Origin: Amnibacterium kyonggiense
GTDB taxonomy: Bacteria > Actinomycetota > Actinomycetes > Actinomycetales > Microbacteriaceae
Length of the DNA: 64,000 nucleotides
Assembly (NCBI RefSeq): GCF_004364555.1
Contig: NZ_SOAM01000001.1
Location: forward strand, 496,001 to 560,000
Reading direction: 5' to 3'
This document shows positions 17,424-25,654 of the stretch, in pieces. Positions within the stretch are counted from its first letter, which is position 1, and every line of letters begins with the position of its first letter. Both the position numbers and the translations under genes were made by a program. Below the pieces are notes generated by a model. It did no database searches. It worked only from the letters and a program-made list of their open reading frames with translations, and was not told where the DNA came from.

Positions 17424-18362
17424 GTGCCTCGCCGACCCGACATCGACATCCCCGACCTGAGCGGTCAGCGCGCGCTCGTCACCGGCGCGAGCGACGGCAT
17501 CGGCCTCGTCATCGCGACCCGCCTCGCCCGCGCCGGCGCCGAGGTGCTCCTGCCCGTGCGCAACCGGAGGAAGGGCGAGGCGGCGCTCGCCACGGTCCTC
17601 CGCCAGGCGCCCGGAGCGGAGGTCGCGCTGCACGACCTCGACCTCTCGTCCCTCGCCTCGGTGCGGGACCTCGCCGCGCGGCTGCAGGACGAGGGGCGCC
17701 CGATCCGCCTCCTCGTGAACAACGCCGGCGTGATGACGCCGCCCTCCCGGCAGACCACCACGGACGGCTTCGAGCTGCAGCTCGGCACGAACCACCTCGG
17801 GCACGTCGCGCTCGTCGCCGGTCTCCTCCCGCTGCTGCGCGCGGGCGGGGCGACGGTCACATCGCAGATCAGCGTCGCCGCGAACTCGGGCGCCGTCAAC
17901 TGGGCGGATCTGAACTGGGAGCGCTCGTACGACGGCATGCGCGCGTACAGCTCGTCGAAGATCGCGTTCGGGCTCTTCGGCCTCGAGCTCCAGCGGCGCA
18001 GCGCCGCGCTCGGCTGGGGGATCACGAGCGACCTCGCCCACCCGGGCGTCGCGCCGACCGCGCTCCTCGCGGCCCGTCCCGAGCTCGCGCGCGAGCGCGA
18101 CACCGTCGGCCGGCGGGTGATCACGGCCATGTCGCGGCGCGGCATCCTCGTCGGCACGGTCGAGTCCGCGGCGCTGCCGGCGCTGTACGCCGCGACCTCG
18201 CCGGCCGAGCGCGGCGGCCGGTTCTACGGGCCGAGCGGCCCCGGCCACCTCGGCGGCGCGCCCGCGGAGCAGCGGCTCTACTCGCGGCTCCGGAGCGAGG
18301 ACGAGGCGCGGCGCGTGTGGGAGCGGTCGGAGCAGCTCATCGGGACCTCGATCGGCGGGTGA
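17424..18362 (+). CDS. SDR family NAD(P)-dependent oxidoreductase
   Basis: The 312-residue SDR has VTGASDGIGLVIATRLARAG, NNAGVM, and the catalytic YSSSK. The length and the C-terminal FYGPSG segment resemble retinol/protochlorophyllide-type SDRs that work on hydrophobic alcohols. GAAGGAG precedes the GTG start. It is divergent from the MmyB-type regulator, its likely controller. The substrate is unknown. Confidence 0.85.
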   Translation: MPRRPDIDIPDLSGQRALVTGASDGIGLVIATRLARAGAEVLLPVRNRRKGEAALATVLRQAPGAEVALHDLDLSSLASVRDLAARLQDEGRPIRLLVNNAGVMTPPSRQTTTDGFELQLGTNHLGHVALVAGLLPLLRAGGATVTSQISVAANSGAVNWADLNWERSYDGMRAYSSSKIAFGLFGLELQRRSAALGWGITSDLAHPGVAPTALLAARPELARERDTVGRRVITAMSRRGILVGTVESAALPALYAATSPAERGGRFYGPSGPGHLGGAPAEQRLYSRLRSEDEARRVWERSEQLIGTSIGG

Positions 18363-18370
18363 GGCGCGCC

Positions 18371-18778
18371 TCAGTCGAGCGGCACGCCGGCGGTGTGCGC
18401 GACCTCCGGCGCCACCGCGATCGGCGCCCGCTCGCGCAGCGCGAGCGCGAGGGCGTCCGACGGCCGGCAGTCGACGGCGCGGCGCCGTGTCCCGTCCTCG
18501 ATCGTGAGCGCCGCGTGCAGGAGGCCCTCCTGCACCGCGGTGATCGCGACGTCGATGAGCCGGAGGTCGAAGTCGTGGAGGACCCGCTGCAGCAGGTCGA
18601 TCGTCAGTGGTCGGGCCGACCGGAGCCCGTCGGCGGCGATCTGCACGACCGCGGCCTCGCGATCGCCGACCCAGACGGGCAGGCGGAACCCCGCACCGTC
18701 GTGCTGCGCGCTCGAGGCGAGCCAGATGACGCCGCGTCCGTCGCGGAGGTCCACCCGCTCGAACTCCACCGGGATCAC
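18371..18778 (-). CDS. Bifunctional nuclease family (BFN / DUF151) protein
   Basis: The 135-residue protein matches the BFN domain: LPVWVGDREAAVVQIAADG, an acidic middle, and the diagnostic CRPSDALALALRERAPI. Family members from plants and Thermotoga have DNase/RNase activity, but the bacterial role is unsettled. The gene is convergent with the SDR and stands alone. The domain call is firm; activity is not. Confidence 0.85.
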   Translation of the reverse strand: MIPVEFERVDLRDGRGVIWLASSAQHDGAGFRLPVWVGDREAAVVQIAADGLRSARPLTIDLLQRVLHDFDLRLIDVAITAVQEGLLHAALTIEDGTRRRAVDCRPSDALALALRERAPIAVAPEVAHTAGVPLD

Positions 18779-18901
18779 CGTCGCTCCTCACCGGGCGACG
18801 TGCACCGGCCGCCCGTCGATCGGTGCCCCCGCCGAGAGGGACGAGTCCGGCGGCGGCGTCGCCGTCACAGGGCGGACGGCATTGTCAGCGGATTCGGAGG
18901 C

Positions 18902-19474
18902 CTACGCCTCGACGTCCTGGACGACCTCGTTGCGCCGGAGGAACCACGGCTTGAACGGCGGGTCGAATCGCGCGAATCGCGGCGCGCCGACCGGTCGCAG
19001 CCCGGCTGCGTCGAGCGCCTCCCGGAGCTGCTGCTCGTGCCGGCGGAAGGCGGCGGCCGAACTCGAACCGGAGAAGCGGAGCGCCGCAGCCGTGGACGCC
19101 GGCACCGCGCGGATGCGGATGGACGGATCGGTGGGCACGGGCGCCGACGCCGCGGTCATCCCGGCCGGCAGCACGAACGCCACCGCGTGGGTACCTCGGG
19201 CCGTTCCCGTCGGGCCGGCCTGGACGACCGGCGCGGTCATCGGCACCCGCTGGCCCGCCGCCGTCGACCGCTGGACGACGGGCGCGGTCATCGCGACCGA
19301 TCGCCGAGCGGTGTTGGCGCCGCTGATGTACCCGAAGAGCCGCCCGAAGGCGACGTTCCCGGCGCGGTCGAACGGGGCCTCGACCTCGACCTCCGCGACC
19401 GTGTGAGCCGGATAGCGGCGCAGCTCGAACGCCGCGGTCCGCCGGAGGACCTCGTACGGCTGCTGCTCGGTCAT
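18902..19474 (-). CDS. SOUL family heme-binding protein
   Basis: The 190-residue protein carries SOUL/HBP hallmarks: EQQPYEVLRRTAAFELRRYPAHTVAEV at the start, GRLFGYISGANTAR, a SVAMTAPVVQ motif repeated in modified form as VPMTAPVVQ, and a C-terminal FDPPFKPWFLRRNEV. Members bind heme or tetrapyrroles, probably for trafficking. No heme gene is nearby. Confidence 0.87.
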   Translation of the reverse strand: MTEQQPYEVLRRTAAFELRRYPAHTVAEVEVEAPFDRAGNVAFGRLFGYISGANTARRSVAMTAPVVQRSTAAGQRVPMTAPVVQAGPTGTARGTHAVAFVLPAGMTAASAPVPTDPSIRIRAVPASTAAALRFSGSSSAAAFRRHEQQLREALDAAGLRPVGAPRFARFDPPFKPWFLRRNEVVQDVEA

Positions 19475-19571
19475 GAGGAGCGGAGCATACGTCCGCGGCG
19501 GGATGGGGACGAGGGCGCGAGGTCCCTCCCTCGCCCTCGGGCGTGCAGCGGCGCGGTCGACGTGTCCGTCG

Positions 19572-19715
19572 TCAGATCCGGCTCGCGCGGCCGTCCACGG
19601 TCAGCTCACTGCCCGTGACGGAGGAGCTGCGCGGGCTCGCGAGGTGGAGCACCGCCTCGGCGATCTCGTCGGGAGCGCCGAGCCGCCGCATCTGCACGCC
19701 CTGCGCCGACCCGTC
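19572..19715 (-). pseudogene. Truncated SDR gene (C-terminal remnant)
   Basis: About 47 codons encode an SDR C-terminus: MRRLGAPDEIAEAVLHLASP, then SSSVTGSELTVDGRAS and a stop. The nucleotide-binding and catalytic parts are missing; upstream in this frame there is no SDR homology. It abuts a TetR remnant on the other strand, so a deletion has removed the 5' ends of both genes. Confidence 0.65.
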
Positions 19716-19773
19716 CAGCAGTACTGCGGACGCGGTGACGCGTCCGGATCGCCCGGCGGGCTGCCTCACGATC

Positions 19774-20046
19774 ATGGGCGGCATCGCCTCAGCCGGTTCG
19801 GCGGTGCCCGACTTCCTCGGCGCGAGTCGGAAGGGCGGCGAGCGCGCCCTCGCGGATCGCCTGCAGCGCGCGGTCGACGACGGTGACTTCGTCGCGGGCA
19901 CGGACGCTGCGGCGCTCGCCCGGTACCTCATGGCGGTGACCGAGGGGCACGCGGTCCACGCGGCCGCGGGCGTGACGCGGGAGGAGCTGCGGGCGTCCGC
20001 CCGCATCGCGCTGACGGCTGTCGCCGCGATGGTCGAGCAGCGCTGA
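19774..20046 (+). pseudogene. Truncated TetR-family gene (C-terminal remnant)
   Basis: About 80 codons encode a TetR C-terminal domain: ALADRLQRAVDDGDFV, AAALARYLMAVTEGHAV and a helical end ASARIALTAVAAMVEQR. The DNA-binding domain is absent. The sequence before DFLGAS has no TetR character. With the SDR remnant it marks the two sides of a deletion that fused a regulator and its likely target. Confidence 0.6.
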
Positions 20047-20099
20047 CCCCCCGGTCCGCCCCGAGCCGATCGACTCTGCAGGGTCGTCGCCCGGTCCGC

Positions 20100-20438
20100 T
20101 CAGTGCATGAGACGCCGGATCTCGACGGGGGAGAACCGCGTCTCGGCGAGCATCCCGGCGATCTCGACCGCGCGCTCCTGCGCCGCGACGTCGACGACGT
20201 AGTACCCGCCGACGACCTCGACGCCCTCGGTGAACGGCCCGCGCATCGACAGGACCTGCCCGCGGTGCGTGCCGATCACGGTCGCGTCGTCCGGGTCGAG
20301 CTCGTTGCCGTCGACGAGCTCGCCGGTCCGCTGCAGCTCGATGGAGAGTCGCCGGTGCGCGTCGTCGAAGACCGTCGGGTCCTCGTCCCACTGCTTCGCC
20401 GCGTCCGCGTCCGTCGAGATCAGGATCATGTAGCGCAT
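20100..20438 (-). CDS. YCII-related (DGPF-domain) protein
   Basis: The 112-residue protein begins MRYMILIST and contains RGPFTEGVEVVGGYYVVD, the DGPF-domain signature, in the middle. These small dimeric ferredoxin-like proteins often accompany ECF sigma factors, though none is present here. Function is unknown. Confidence 0.85.
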   Translation of the reverse strand: MRYMILISTDADAAKQWDEDPTVFDDAHRRLSIELQRTGELVDGNELDPDDATVIGTHRGQVLSMRGPFTEGVEVVGGYYVVDVAAQERAVEIAGMLAETRFSPVEIRRLMH

Positions 20439-20518
20439 CGGGCGCTCCTTCTGTCGGTGTCACCCCTACGACGGATCAGCGCGGCCCGGAAGGACACCTT
20501 CCCCGGTAGACATGGGGA

Positions 20519-21037
20519 ATGGAGACCGCTGCGGCACGAGCGGAGCGGTGGATCGCCGAGCTCGGTCTCGAACCGCTCTCGGGTGAGTCGGGCTGGTGGT
20601 GCCGGGCGGACGAATCGGCGCTCCCGGTCCGCTTCCACGACGTCGCGATGCCGGCCTTCAGCTCCATCTACTACCTGCTCGACCCGCGGCGTCCGGTGAA
20701 CGTCTGGCACCGACTCGACTCCGACGACACGCACGTGCTGATCGACGGCGGACCGGTCGAGTACGTGTTCCTGCGAGCAGGGCACGAACCGTCCCGACAC
20801 GTGCTCGGGCGGGATCTCCGCGCTGGACAGGTGCCGATGCTGACGGCACCGGGCGGCACGTGGAAGGCGCTCCGGCTGCTCGAGCCCGATGGCTTCGCGC
20901 TGATGGCCACGATCGTCACGCCGGCGTGGACCGAGGAGGGCGTTCGCATCGGTCTCCCCGTCGAGGACGCGCGGCGATGGTCCGGCTCCGCGCCGTGGCT
21001 CACGGACGAGGTGATCGCGCTGCTCGGCGAGGAGTGA
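20519..21037 (+). CDS. Cupin domain protein (DUF985 type)
   Basis: The 172-residue protein fits the DUF985 cupin family: SSIYYLLDPRRPVNVWHRLDSDDTHV, LIDGGPVEYVFLRAG, VLGRDLRAGQVPM and a VTPAW segment follow the family order. It is a single beta-barrel domain with an N-terminal helical lead. It diverges from the YCII gene. No enzymatic role can be assigned. Confidence 0.8.
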   Translation: METAAARAERWIAELGLEPLSGESGWWCRADESALPVRFHDVAMPAFSSIYYLLDPRRPVNVWHRLDSDDTHVLIDGGPVEYVFLRAGHEPSRHVLGRDLRAGQVPMLTAPGGTWKALRLLEPDGFALMATIVTPAWTEEGVRIGLPVEDARRWSGSAPWLTDEVIALLGEE

Positions 21038-21289
21038 CCGTCGACGCGGCGGCGAGCGCCCTGGGAGGCGCTGCGTATCCGGATGATCTCGACGCGTCCC
21101 GAGCATTCTGCCTACCCTCAGAGAGAAAGGCCTTCCGATCGGTCGAGCGATCGAACGCGGTCCAGCCGGACCCGTCGACAGCGCGCTCGGCCCGAGGGGC
21201 GGCGACGATGCAGGGACTCGAGGGCTCGACCGCGGCCGGCCGTCGACCGGGCGTCGGACGACGGACCCGACCTCCGCCGACTACGGCCC

Positions 21290-21570
21290 TGGCTGTTCGA
21301 GAGCGGGGTCGAGTCGCCGTTCACGTGGGCGTTCGAGGGGGCCGGCGGGCTCGAGCGGCTGACGGACGGCGCGAGCTGGACCGTGGACGACCCCGCGTCC
21401 TTCTCCGCACGTCTCGTCCGCGTGCAGCTCGACCACGTCGCGCTCGAGGTGCTCGCCGCGACACCGCATCGGTACACGCGCGCCCGTACCCCGGCCGCGG
21501 ATCCGAGCGTCGCCCTGTTCAGCTTCGTGCTCGTCGCGGAGGAGTCCCTGCTGCTCACGACCCCGTTCAT
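21290..21570 (+). pseudogene. AraC-family regulator, N-terminal fragment
   Basis: The translated stretch LERLTDGASWTVDDPASFSA, followed by RLVRVQLDHVALEVLAATPHRY and DPSVALFSFVLVAEESLLL, resembles the AraC-binding-2 sensor domain at the start of many actinobacterial AraC regulators. No AraC helix-turn-helix follows, and no convincing start precedes it. It is best read as a decayed gene in a 630-bp stretch (21038-21669) that holds nothing else I can identify. Confidence 0.45.
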
Positions 21571-21669
21571 CGCAGCGGCGGTTCCCGCTGACCCGCGGAT
21601 CCCTGTTCGGCCAGGGAGTCGGCCGTCGCTGGTCAAGCCCTGCGCAGGTCGAGGACACAGGCTCGCCCG

Positions 21670-21813
21670 ATGTCGACGAACGATCCAGGAACCACGTCCG
21701 AGAAGCCCGACGACGCGGAGGCGACGTCGCCGGATTCGCTACCGAGCGGTGCAGGACCGCAGGCGGACGGGGAGCAGAGCGACATCGCGTCCGGCGGCGG
21801 GTCCGCATCATGA
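21670..21813 (+). CDS. Small acidic disordered hypothetical protein (47 aa)
   Basis: An ATG opens a 47-codon frame rich in Asp, Glu, Ser, Pro and Gly. No fold or motif is visible beyond low complexity. Its stop overlaps the ATG of the next small ORF (ATGA), which argues for a real translated pair. The ribosome-binding site is weak. Confidence 0.45.
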   Translation: MSTNDPGTTSEKPDDAEATSPDSLPSGAGPQADGEQSDIASGGGSAS

Positions 21814-21971
21814 GCGCTCGCGCTGCTCTTCGCGGAACGGCCTCGGCGCGGCGACCGGAGGACGGCCCGCTCGGCAGCGACCCGCGGCCCGACCCGACCG
21901 ACCCCCGCACCGCCGACCCTCACACCGGCGAGCAGCCGGACGGCGCGCCCGTCGAGAACCCGTCCGGCTGA
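21810..21971 (+). CDS. Small Pro/Asp-rich hypothetical protein (53 aa)
   Basis: This 53-codon frame starts in the ATGA overlap with the preceding small ORF. It is basic at the N-terminus and rich in Pro, Asp and Gly, with repeated DPR/DPT-like units. It is probably disordered. Support comes only from the coupling and the clean frame. Confidence 0.4.
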   Translation: MSARAALRGTASARRPEDGPLGSDPRPDPTDPRTADPHTGEQPDGAPVENPSG

Positions 21972-22143
21972 CGCGTCGTCGACCGATCAGGATCCCTCGG
22001 ACTCCGAGAGTCCAGGACCTGCTCGGTCGGCGGTGCGCCGGCACGCATGTTCGGCCGTCATGCTGCGGGCTCACCCGCGTTCCTTCGCGTGCCGTCGCGG
22101 CGCCGCGTGGAGCGACTCGGACGTCTCGATCCGAGGAGCCGCG

Positions 22144-22299
22144 ATGTCATCACTGCAGGTCGGCCGATGCCCGACGGACGGGTGCGACGAACCGGTCACG
22201 CTCGGCGATCTGCTGGACGTCGAGCACGGCGCCCCGATCTGGACGTGCGCGGGAGGTCACTACGGCCCGAAGGTCGTCGGCGCCTCGCGCGACGACTAG
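22144..22299 (+). CDS. Small zinc-ribbon-like protein (51 aa)
   Basis: The 51-residue protein has a CPTDGC knuckle at residues 9-14 and WTCAGGH at 33-39, giving C-x4-C and C-x3-H as a possible zinc site. GAGGAG lies shortly upstream of the ATG, and a GC hairpin follows the stop. A second ORF with the same spacing of Cys and His is at 29315 on the minus strand inside the island. Function is unknown. Confidence 0.6.
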   Translation: MSSLQVGRCPTDGCDEPVTLGDLLDVEHGAPIWTCAGGHYGPKVVGASRDD

Positions 22300-22300
22300 G

Positions 22301-22316
22301 CCGGAGCCCGCTCCGG
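22301..22316 (+). terminator. GC-rich hairpin after the zinc-ribbon gene
   Basis: CCGGAGC-CC-GCTCCGG is a perfect 7-bp stem with a 2-nt loop starting 2 nt after the stop codon. No T-tract follows, so it may be a weak terminator or only an RNA 3' end stabiliser. Confidence 0.5.
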
Positions 22317-22502
22317 TCGGCCGATCGGCACGCCGGCGACTGCCGTCAGGCCGGGGAGCGAGCCGCGCGGGACGGGACGACGTACTGGCTGCGACTCGGC
22401 GACGAGCGCCGGCCGGCAGCGCGTCATCGCGTCCCGCGGGAGCGTTCGGAGTCCGTCGCGGACTCGCCCCTCGAGCGCGGGAAGCAGAAAACCCCCGGTC
22501 TC

Positions 22503-22562
22503 CCGGGGGTTTCAGTGGTGGCTCCGACCGGCGTCGATCCGGTGACCTTTCGATTTTCAGTC
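22503..22562. repeat. Left att repeat (displaced 3' half of tRNA-Phe)
   Basis: These 60 bp are identical to 31951-32010. They cover one arm of the tRNA terminator hairpin, the encoded CCA, the acceptor and T arms and the sequence up to the GAA anticodon of tRNA-Phe (minus strand). The 5' half of a tRNA is absent beyond 22562, so this is an att scar and not a functional tRNA. Confidence 0.9.
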
Positions 22563-22667
22563 CTCTTTGAGGGGTCAGATCGAAGGGACAGAACGCCCGC
22601 GATCCGCGGAATGACAGGGATCTGCGCTCATCTGGATCGCTTGGGTTCGCGCTGAATCTCGCTCAGA

Positions 22668-22687
22668 TGTGGCCAGAATGTGGCCAC
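22668..22687. repeat. Putative integrase arm site, left end of the tRNA-Phe island
   Basis: TGTGGCCA-GAA-TGTGGCCAC is a tandem 8-bp repeat with a 3-nt gap, 106 bp inside the left att repeat. The same pair occurs at 31876-31895 near the right end. Repeats flanking a tyrosine-integrase crossover are typical arm-binding sites. The rest of 22317-22857 shows no gene. Confidence 0.6.
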
Positions 22688-22857
22688 GGCGACGGGTCGC
22701 GACACGCCGGGAAGTGGTGCGCCTGGTCGCGGGAGCTCGCGTTCGAGGTGCGGGTGATCGCAGGCCCGTCGCGGGCCAACACCTCATCCGGCCAGAGTCC
22801 GCCGGAGGAGGGAGATCGCCACGGCAGCAGCGTCCGATCTGGCCTCAAGACGCGGCG

Positions 22858-23433
22858 TCAGCCCCAGCGTGCCGCCCGGACGTTCCCGTCGTGCCCGACG
22901 ACGAGGGAGATGCGGCCGGCGTCCGAGGCGGAGGAACCGTAGTCGTCCTCGTCGGCCTGGGAGACGTGCGCCTGCAAGCCGGACTGCTCGATGACTGAGA
23001 TCGCGGCCGCGAGCGACGCCCCCACGACCTCGTCGCGATGGACGTACAGCCAGCGGTCCGCGTCGATCGGCTCATCGGATTCGGAGCGGGGGCCGCTGCG
23101 GTGGTTCTCCCCGTACCACTGCTCGACGCGGTCCTGCTTGCCCGAGTTCGTCCTGCTCGCCTCATCGAACGAGGCCCTTCCCGTGAGGACATCGAGCACC
23201 AGCGCCGCGAGGGATCGGTGTTCAGCATGGGCGCGCGAGGTCAACGCCGCGGTGGCGACCGCGATGGAGCTGTGGCGTTGGGCGGACACGATCCCGATGG
23301 CCTGGTTGAGCCCGGTCCAGCCGCTGGCGACCTCCTCGCTGCCCGGGGCGGGGAGGATCTCGAAGTCGTCCCACTCCAGGTCGACGACGGATTCCGGAGG
23401 GAGGGCGGGTTCGCTGCTCGGGTGTAGGCCCAT
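22858..23433 (-). CDS. Hypothetical protein (191 aa), island cargo
   Basis: I do not recognise this protein. It starts with an acidic Pro/Ser-rich stretch (residues 1-35), has a helical Ala-rich middle with IGIVSAQRHSSIAVATAALTS, and ends with a mixed domain containing WLYVHRDEVVG and SLVVGHDGNVRAARWG, which could be an alpha/beta fold. It is the leftmost gene of the island and lies on the same strand as the next four genes. Confidence 0.55.
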   Translation of the reverse strand: MGLHPSSEPALPPESVVDLEWDDFEILPAPGSEEVASGWTGLNQAIGIVSAQRHSSIAVATAALTSRAHAEHRSLAALVLDVLTGRASFDEASRTNSGKQDRVEQWYGENHRSGPRSESDEPIDADRWLYVHRDEVVGASLAAAISVIEQSGLQAHVSQADEDDYGSSASDAGRISLVVGHDGNVRAARWG

Positions 23434-23560
23434 GGCCGTTCTGCTCCTGACGAGGTCGAGTCCCCGGAGACGTGCTGTGTGGCGGAACCGCCTCTCTCAC
23501 CCCGAACCGTCCGGAGAAGCCAGTCCTCCGAGACGGTTCGACGACGAGCTGAGGCTCGGT

Positions 23561-24025
23561 TCAGGAGGACGAAGGCCGGACGAAGTCGATCTCGGACGAG
23601 GCTGCCACCACGAGGGCGTACCGCTCGGTCTCTCGATCGGTGAACGCCTGCAAGTCCGCCATCCGGATGTCGTCCTGCTCCGCGACCAGCTCGGACGCCT
23701 CGTGCAGGACAGCGGCGACCTGGGCCGCGAGTCCGGACTTCAGTTCAGCGAGGGAGGTGTGCTCGATCTCGAGGCGGCGGTCGACGACCTTCAACGCGAC
23801 GTGCTCGAACCCGGCGGCCGACAGTCGACCGTGGGTGGCGGAACCCTCGATGAGAACTACCTCCCGCGGCAGTGGGCGTCTGCTGAAGATGGCCGGAACG
23901 GTGTAACGCTCGGGTGCGTCCTTGGTGCCGAGGGACATCGGCAGCGCGGTCGTCAGGATCCCGGTCAACTGCAGGTCGGGGTGAGCGCTCGGGGTGTACT
24001 CGGACTGCTTCACGGTGTCGCTCAT
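23561..24025 (-). CDS. Hypothetical protein (154 aa), island cargo
   Basis: An unrecognised 154-residue protein. The start is taken at the ATG at 24025, because the upstream part of the frame is Arg/Pro-rich noise. It has beta-rich N-terminal sequence (LQLTGILTTALPMSLG, YTVPAIFSRRPLPREVVLIEG) and a long amphipathic helix LAAQVAAVLHEASELVAEQD. Its compact size and lack of a signal peptide suggest a cytosolic accessory protein. It shares strand and spacing with the neighbouring cargo genes. Confidence 0.55.
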   Translation of the reverse strand: MSDTVKQSEYTPSAHPDLQLTGILTTALPMSLGTKDAPERYTVPAIFSRRPLPREVVLIEGSATHGRLSAAGFEHVALKVVDRRLEIEHTSLAELKSGLAAQVAAVLHEASELVAEQDDIRMADLQAFTDRETERYALVVAASSEIDFVRPSSS

Positions 24026-24134
24026 TTCCGGACGGTAGCGGGAGGGGATGTGCGGCTGCACAGGGAGCGGGGATGTGGTCCACGGCCCCGCGGAGCGGTG
24101 GATCGGCGACGCGAGATGCTGTTCATCGCCACGG

Positions 24135-24269
24135 TCAGACCGAAGCGGCGGGCGCATCGGGCCCGCTGGTGACATCACGATCGACGGAGTGGAGCAAGGG
24201 CGTCTCGAGGAGACCGCCGTCCGCGTCGATGAAGACCAGGGCGTTGCCTGCCGGGACGGAGAATTTCAT
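24135..24269 (-). CDS. Small hypothetical protein (44 aa)
   Basis: A 44-codon frame starts with ATG preceded by GAGGTG at good spacing. It begins MKFSVPAGNALVFIDADGG, a beta-strand and turn pattern. No family is recognised. The position between two same-strand cargo genes and the ribosome site support translation. Confidence 0.45.
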   Translation of the reverse strand: MKFSVPAGNALVFIDADGGLLETPLLHSVDRDVTSGPDAPAASV

Positions 24270-24417
24270 CGACTCACCTCGTTCCGTGTCTTTGCCGGGC
24301 GCGGGAAGGGGCGGCTGAGCGTTCGAGACGGCGCCGGCCCCGTCGACGATGCCGATTGGTTCTCGGCTGTGCCACGCCAGAGGCGAGGCGCGGGTGCTCG
24401 TCCACCGAGTCCGCCGG

Positions 24418-24705
24418 TCAAAACGCACCGACCTGATCGACGTGCCCGTACCGGTCGGCGAGCAGCGCGACGCGGTATCGCTGCTTGGTCGGAGGGACAT
24501 CGGCGCGAGACCACAGGACCACGTGCGCGAACCCCGCGGCTTTGATCACCGCGACGGCTTGGACGAGCGGGAGCCCGGTGAGGAAGCGGTGGTTCATCAG
24601 GACGTACTCCCGTGCCTCGATGCCCTCCCACGCGGGCCGGCGGACCTCAAGGCTCGTCTGCTCGGCCGGGTCGCTGGGCGACGTCGCCGTGAAGCGCTGG
24701 ACCAT
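24418..24705 (-). CDS. Hypothetical protein (95 aa) coupled to the hydrolase
   Basis: The ATG at 24705 shares a base with the stop of the alpha/beta hydrolase (TGATG), so the two are translationally coupled. The 95-residue sequence contains REYVLMNHRFLTGLPLVQAV and AAGFAHVVLWSRADVPP, resembling a small alpha/beta fold. No family name can be given. Confidence 0.5.
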   Translation of the reverse strand: MVQRFTATSPSDPAEQTSLEVRRPAWEGIEAREYVLMNHRFLTGLPLVQAVAVIKAAGFAHVVLWSRADVPPTKQRYRVALLADRYGHVDQVGAF

Positions 24706-25544
24706 CAGTCGGCGCCCCGATCGCCGGCTCGAACCGAGTCCGGTGCGAGGCCGTGCTGCGCGAGCCATCCGAGCACGTCGTCGGCGACGTGCTCCCAACC
24801 GTGGTCGATCGTCAGCGAATGCCCGCGGCCCTCGAACTCGTGGTACTCCGTGGTCGACGCGCTGTTGTCGGCGTACAGCTTCGCGACCTGCAGCGTCACG
24901 ACCTTCGGGACGGTGTGATCCTCGGTGCCGGAGGTCAGCAGCAGCGGCCCGCGGACCGCGGAGTGCGTGTCGACCGCAGCAGCGGAATGCCGGCTGAAGT
25001 TCGCGGCGGCGTCCTCGAACAGCGGCCGGCCCGGACCGGGGATGCTCCAGGAGTCGAACAGTGCGTCGGACTCCTCGGCCGGCAGGGTGTTGCCGAAGCC
25101 GTACCGGAACTGCTTCGCCGTCAGCGCGACCGTCTTCTTCCGGAGTGCAGGGTGGCCGAGGACCGGGAATCCCGACCGGAGCTGCGCGAACGGCAGGGCC
25201 GTGACTCCCCGGATCGGCGCGGGATCGATCGCCACGGCTGCGGACACGAGATCGAGCGCGAGCAGCTCCTGGGCGATCAGGCCGCCGAAGGAGTGGCCGA
25301 CGACCACCGGTCTGATGCCCAGGCGGGCGATCAGGTCGATGTAGTGGCGGCAGATGTCCGCGATGCCGATGCCGTTCATCGCCGCAGGGTCCGCGCGGGT
25401 CGCGGCGACCGTGTCCCCGTCTCCGGGCCAGCCGGGGGCGATCGGGGTATAGCCGCGCGAGGCGAACAGGTCCATCCACGGCTGCCACGCGGCTGCGTGG
25501 ATCCAGAGGCCGTGGATGAAGACGACATCGGTCGTTGCGGGCAT
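24705..25544 (-). CDS. Alpha/beta fold hydrolase
   Basis: The 279-residue protein has FIHGLWIHAAAWQPW (oxyanion loop), a GHSFGG nucleophile elbow with the catalytic Ser, a late Asp near TSGTEDHTVP and the His in EGRGHSLTIDHG. That is a complete catalytic triad. GAGGAG lies upstream of the ATG at 25544. It is likely an esterase or lactonase of the cytosol; the substrate is unknown. It is followed by a coupled 95-aa protein. Confidence 0.85.
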   Translation of the reverse strand: MPATTDVVFIHGLWIHAAAWQPWMDLFASRGYTPIAPGWPGDGDTVAATRADPAAMNGIGIADICRHYIDLIARLGIRPVVVGHSFGGLIAQELLALDLVSAAVAIDPAPIRGVTALPFAQLRSGFPVLGHPALRKKTVALTAKQFRYGFGNTLPAEESDALFDSWSIPGPGRPLFEDAAANFSRHSAAAVDTHSAVRGPLLLTSGTEDHTVPKVVTLQVAKLYADNSASTTEYHEFEGRGHSLTIDHGWEHVADDVLGWLAQHGLAPDSVRAGDRGAD

Positions 25545-25654
25545 TTCGTGCTCCTCGAGGGGGTGTGGATTCCCGGCTGAGGCGATGCCGTGGCCGGGGC
25601 TCTCGGGTCCGGGCGCTCGACCCGGCGATCGCTCGTCGGCTCTGTGCTGGGCTG

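Noticed and set aside
22486-22562. A second tRNA-Phe gene at the left end of the island
   Set aside because: Only the 3' half and terminator are present; the sequence after the anticodon (CTCTTTG) cannot form the anticodon stem, D arm or acceptor 5' strand. It is an att scar.
21083-22570. A single 495-residue protein on the plus strand
   Set aside because: The frame is Arg-rich noise apart from an AraC-sensor-like stretch near 21350-21570, and it overlaps better-supported small ORFs in another frame.
22858-24705. A defence or toxin-antitoxin system among the island hypothetical genes
   Set aside because: No nuclease, toxin, antitoxin or ATPase motif is visible in these proteins; small size and coupling alone are not enough.
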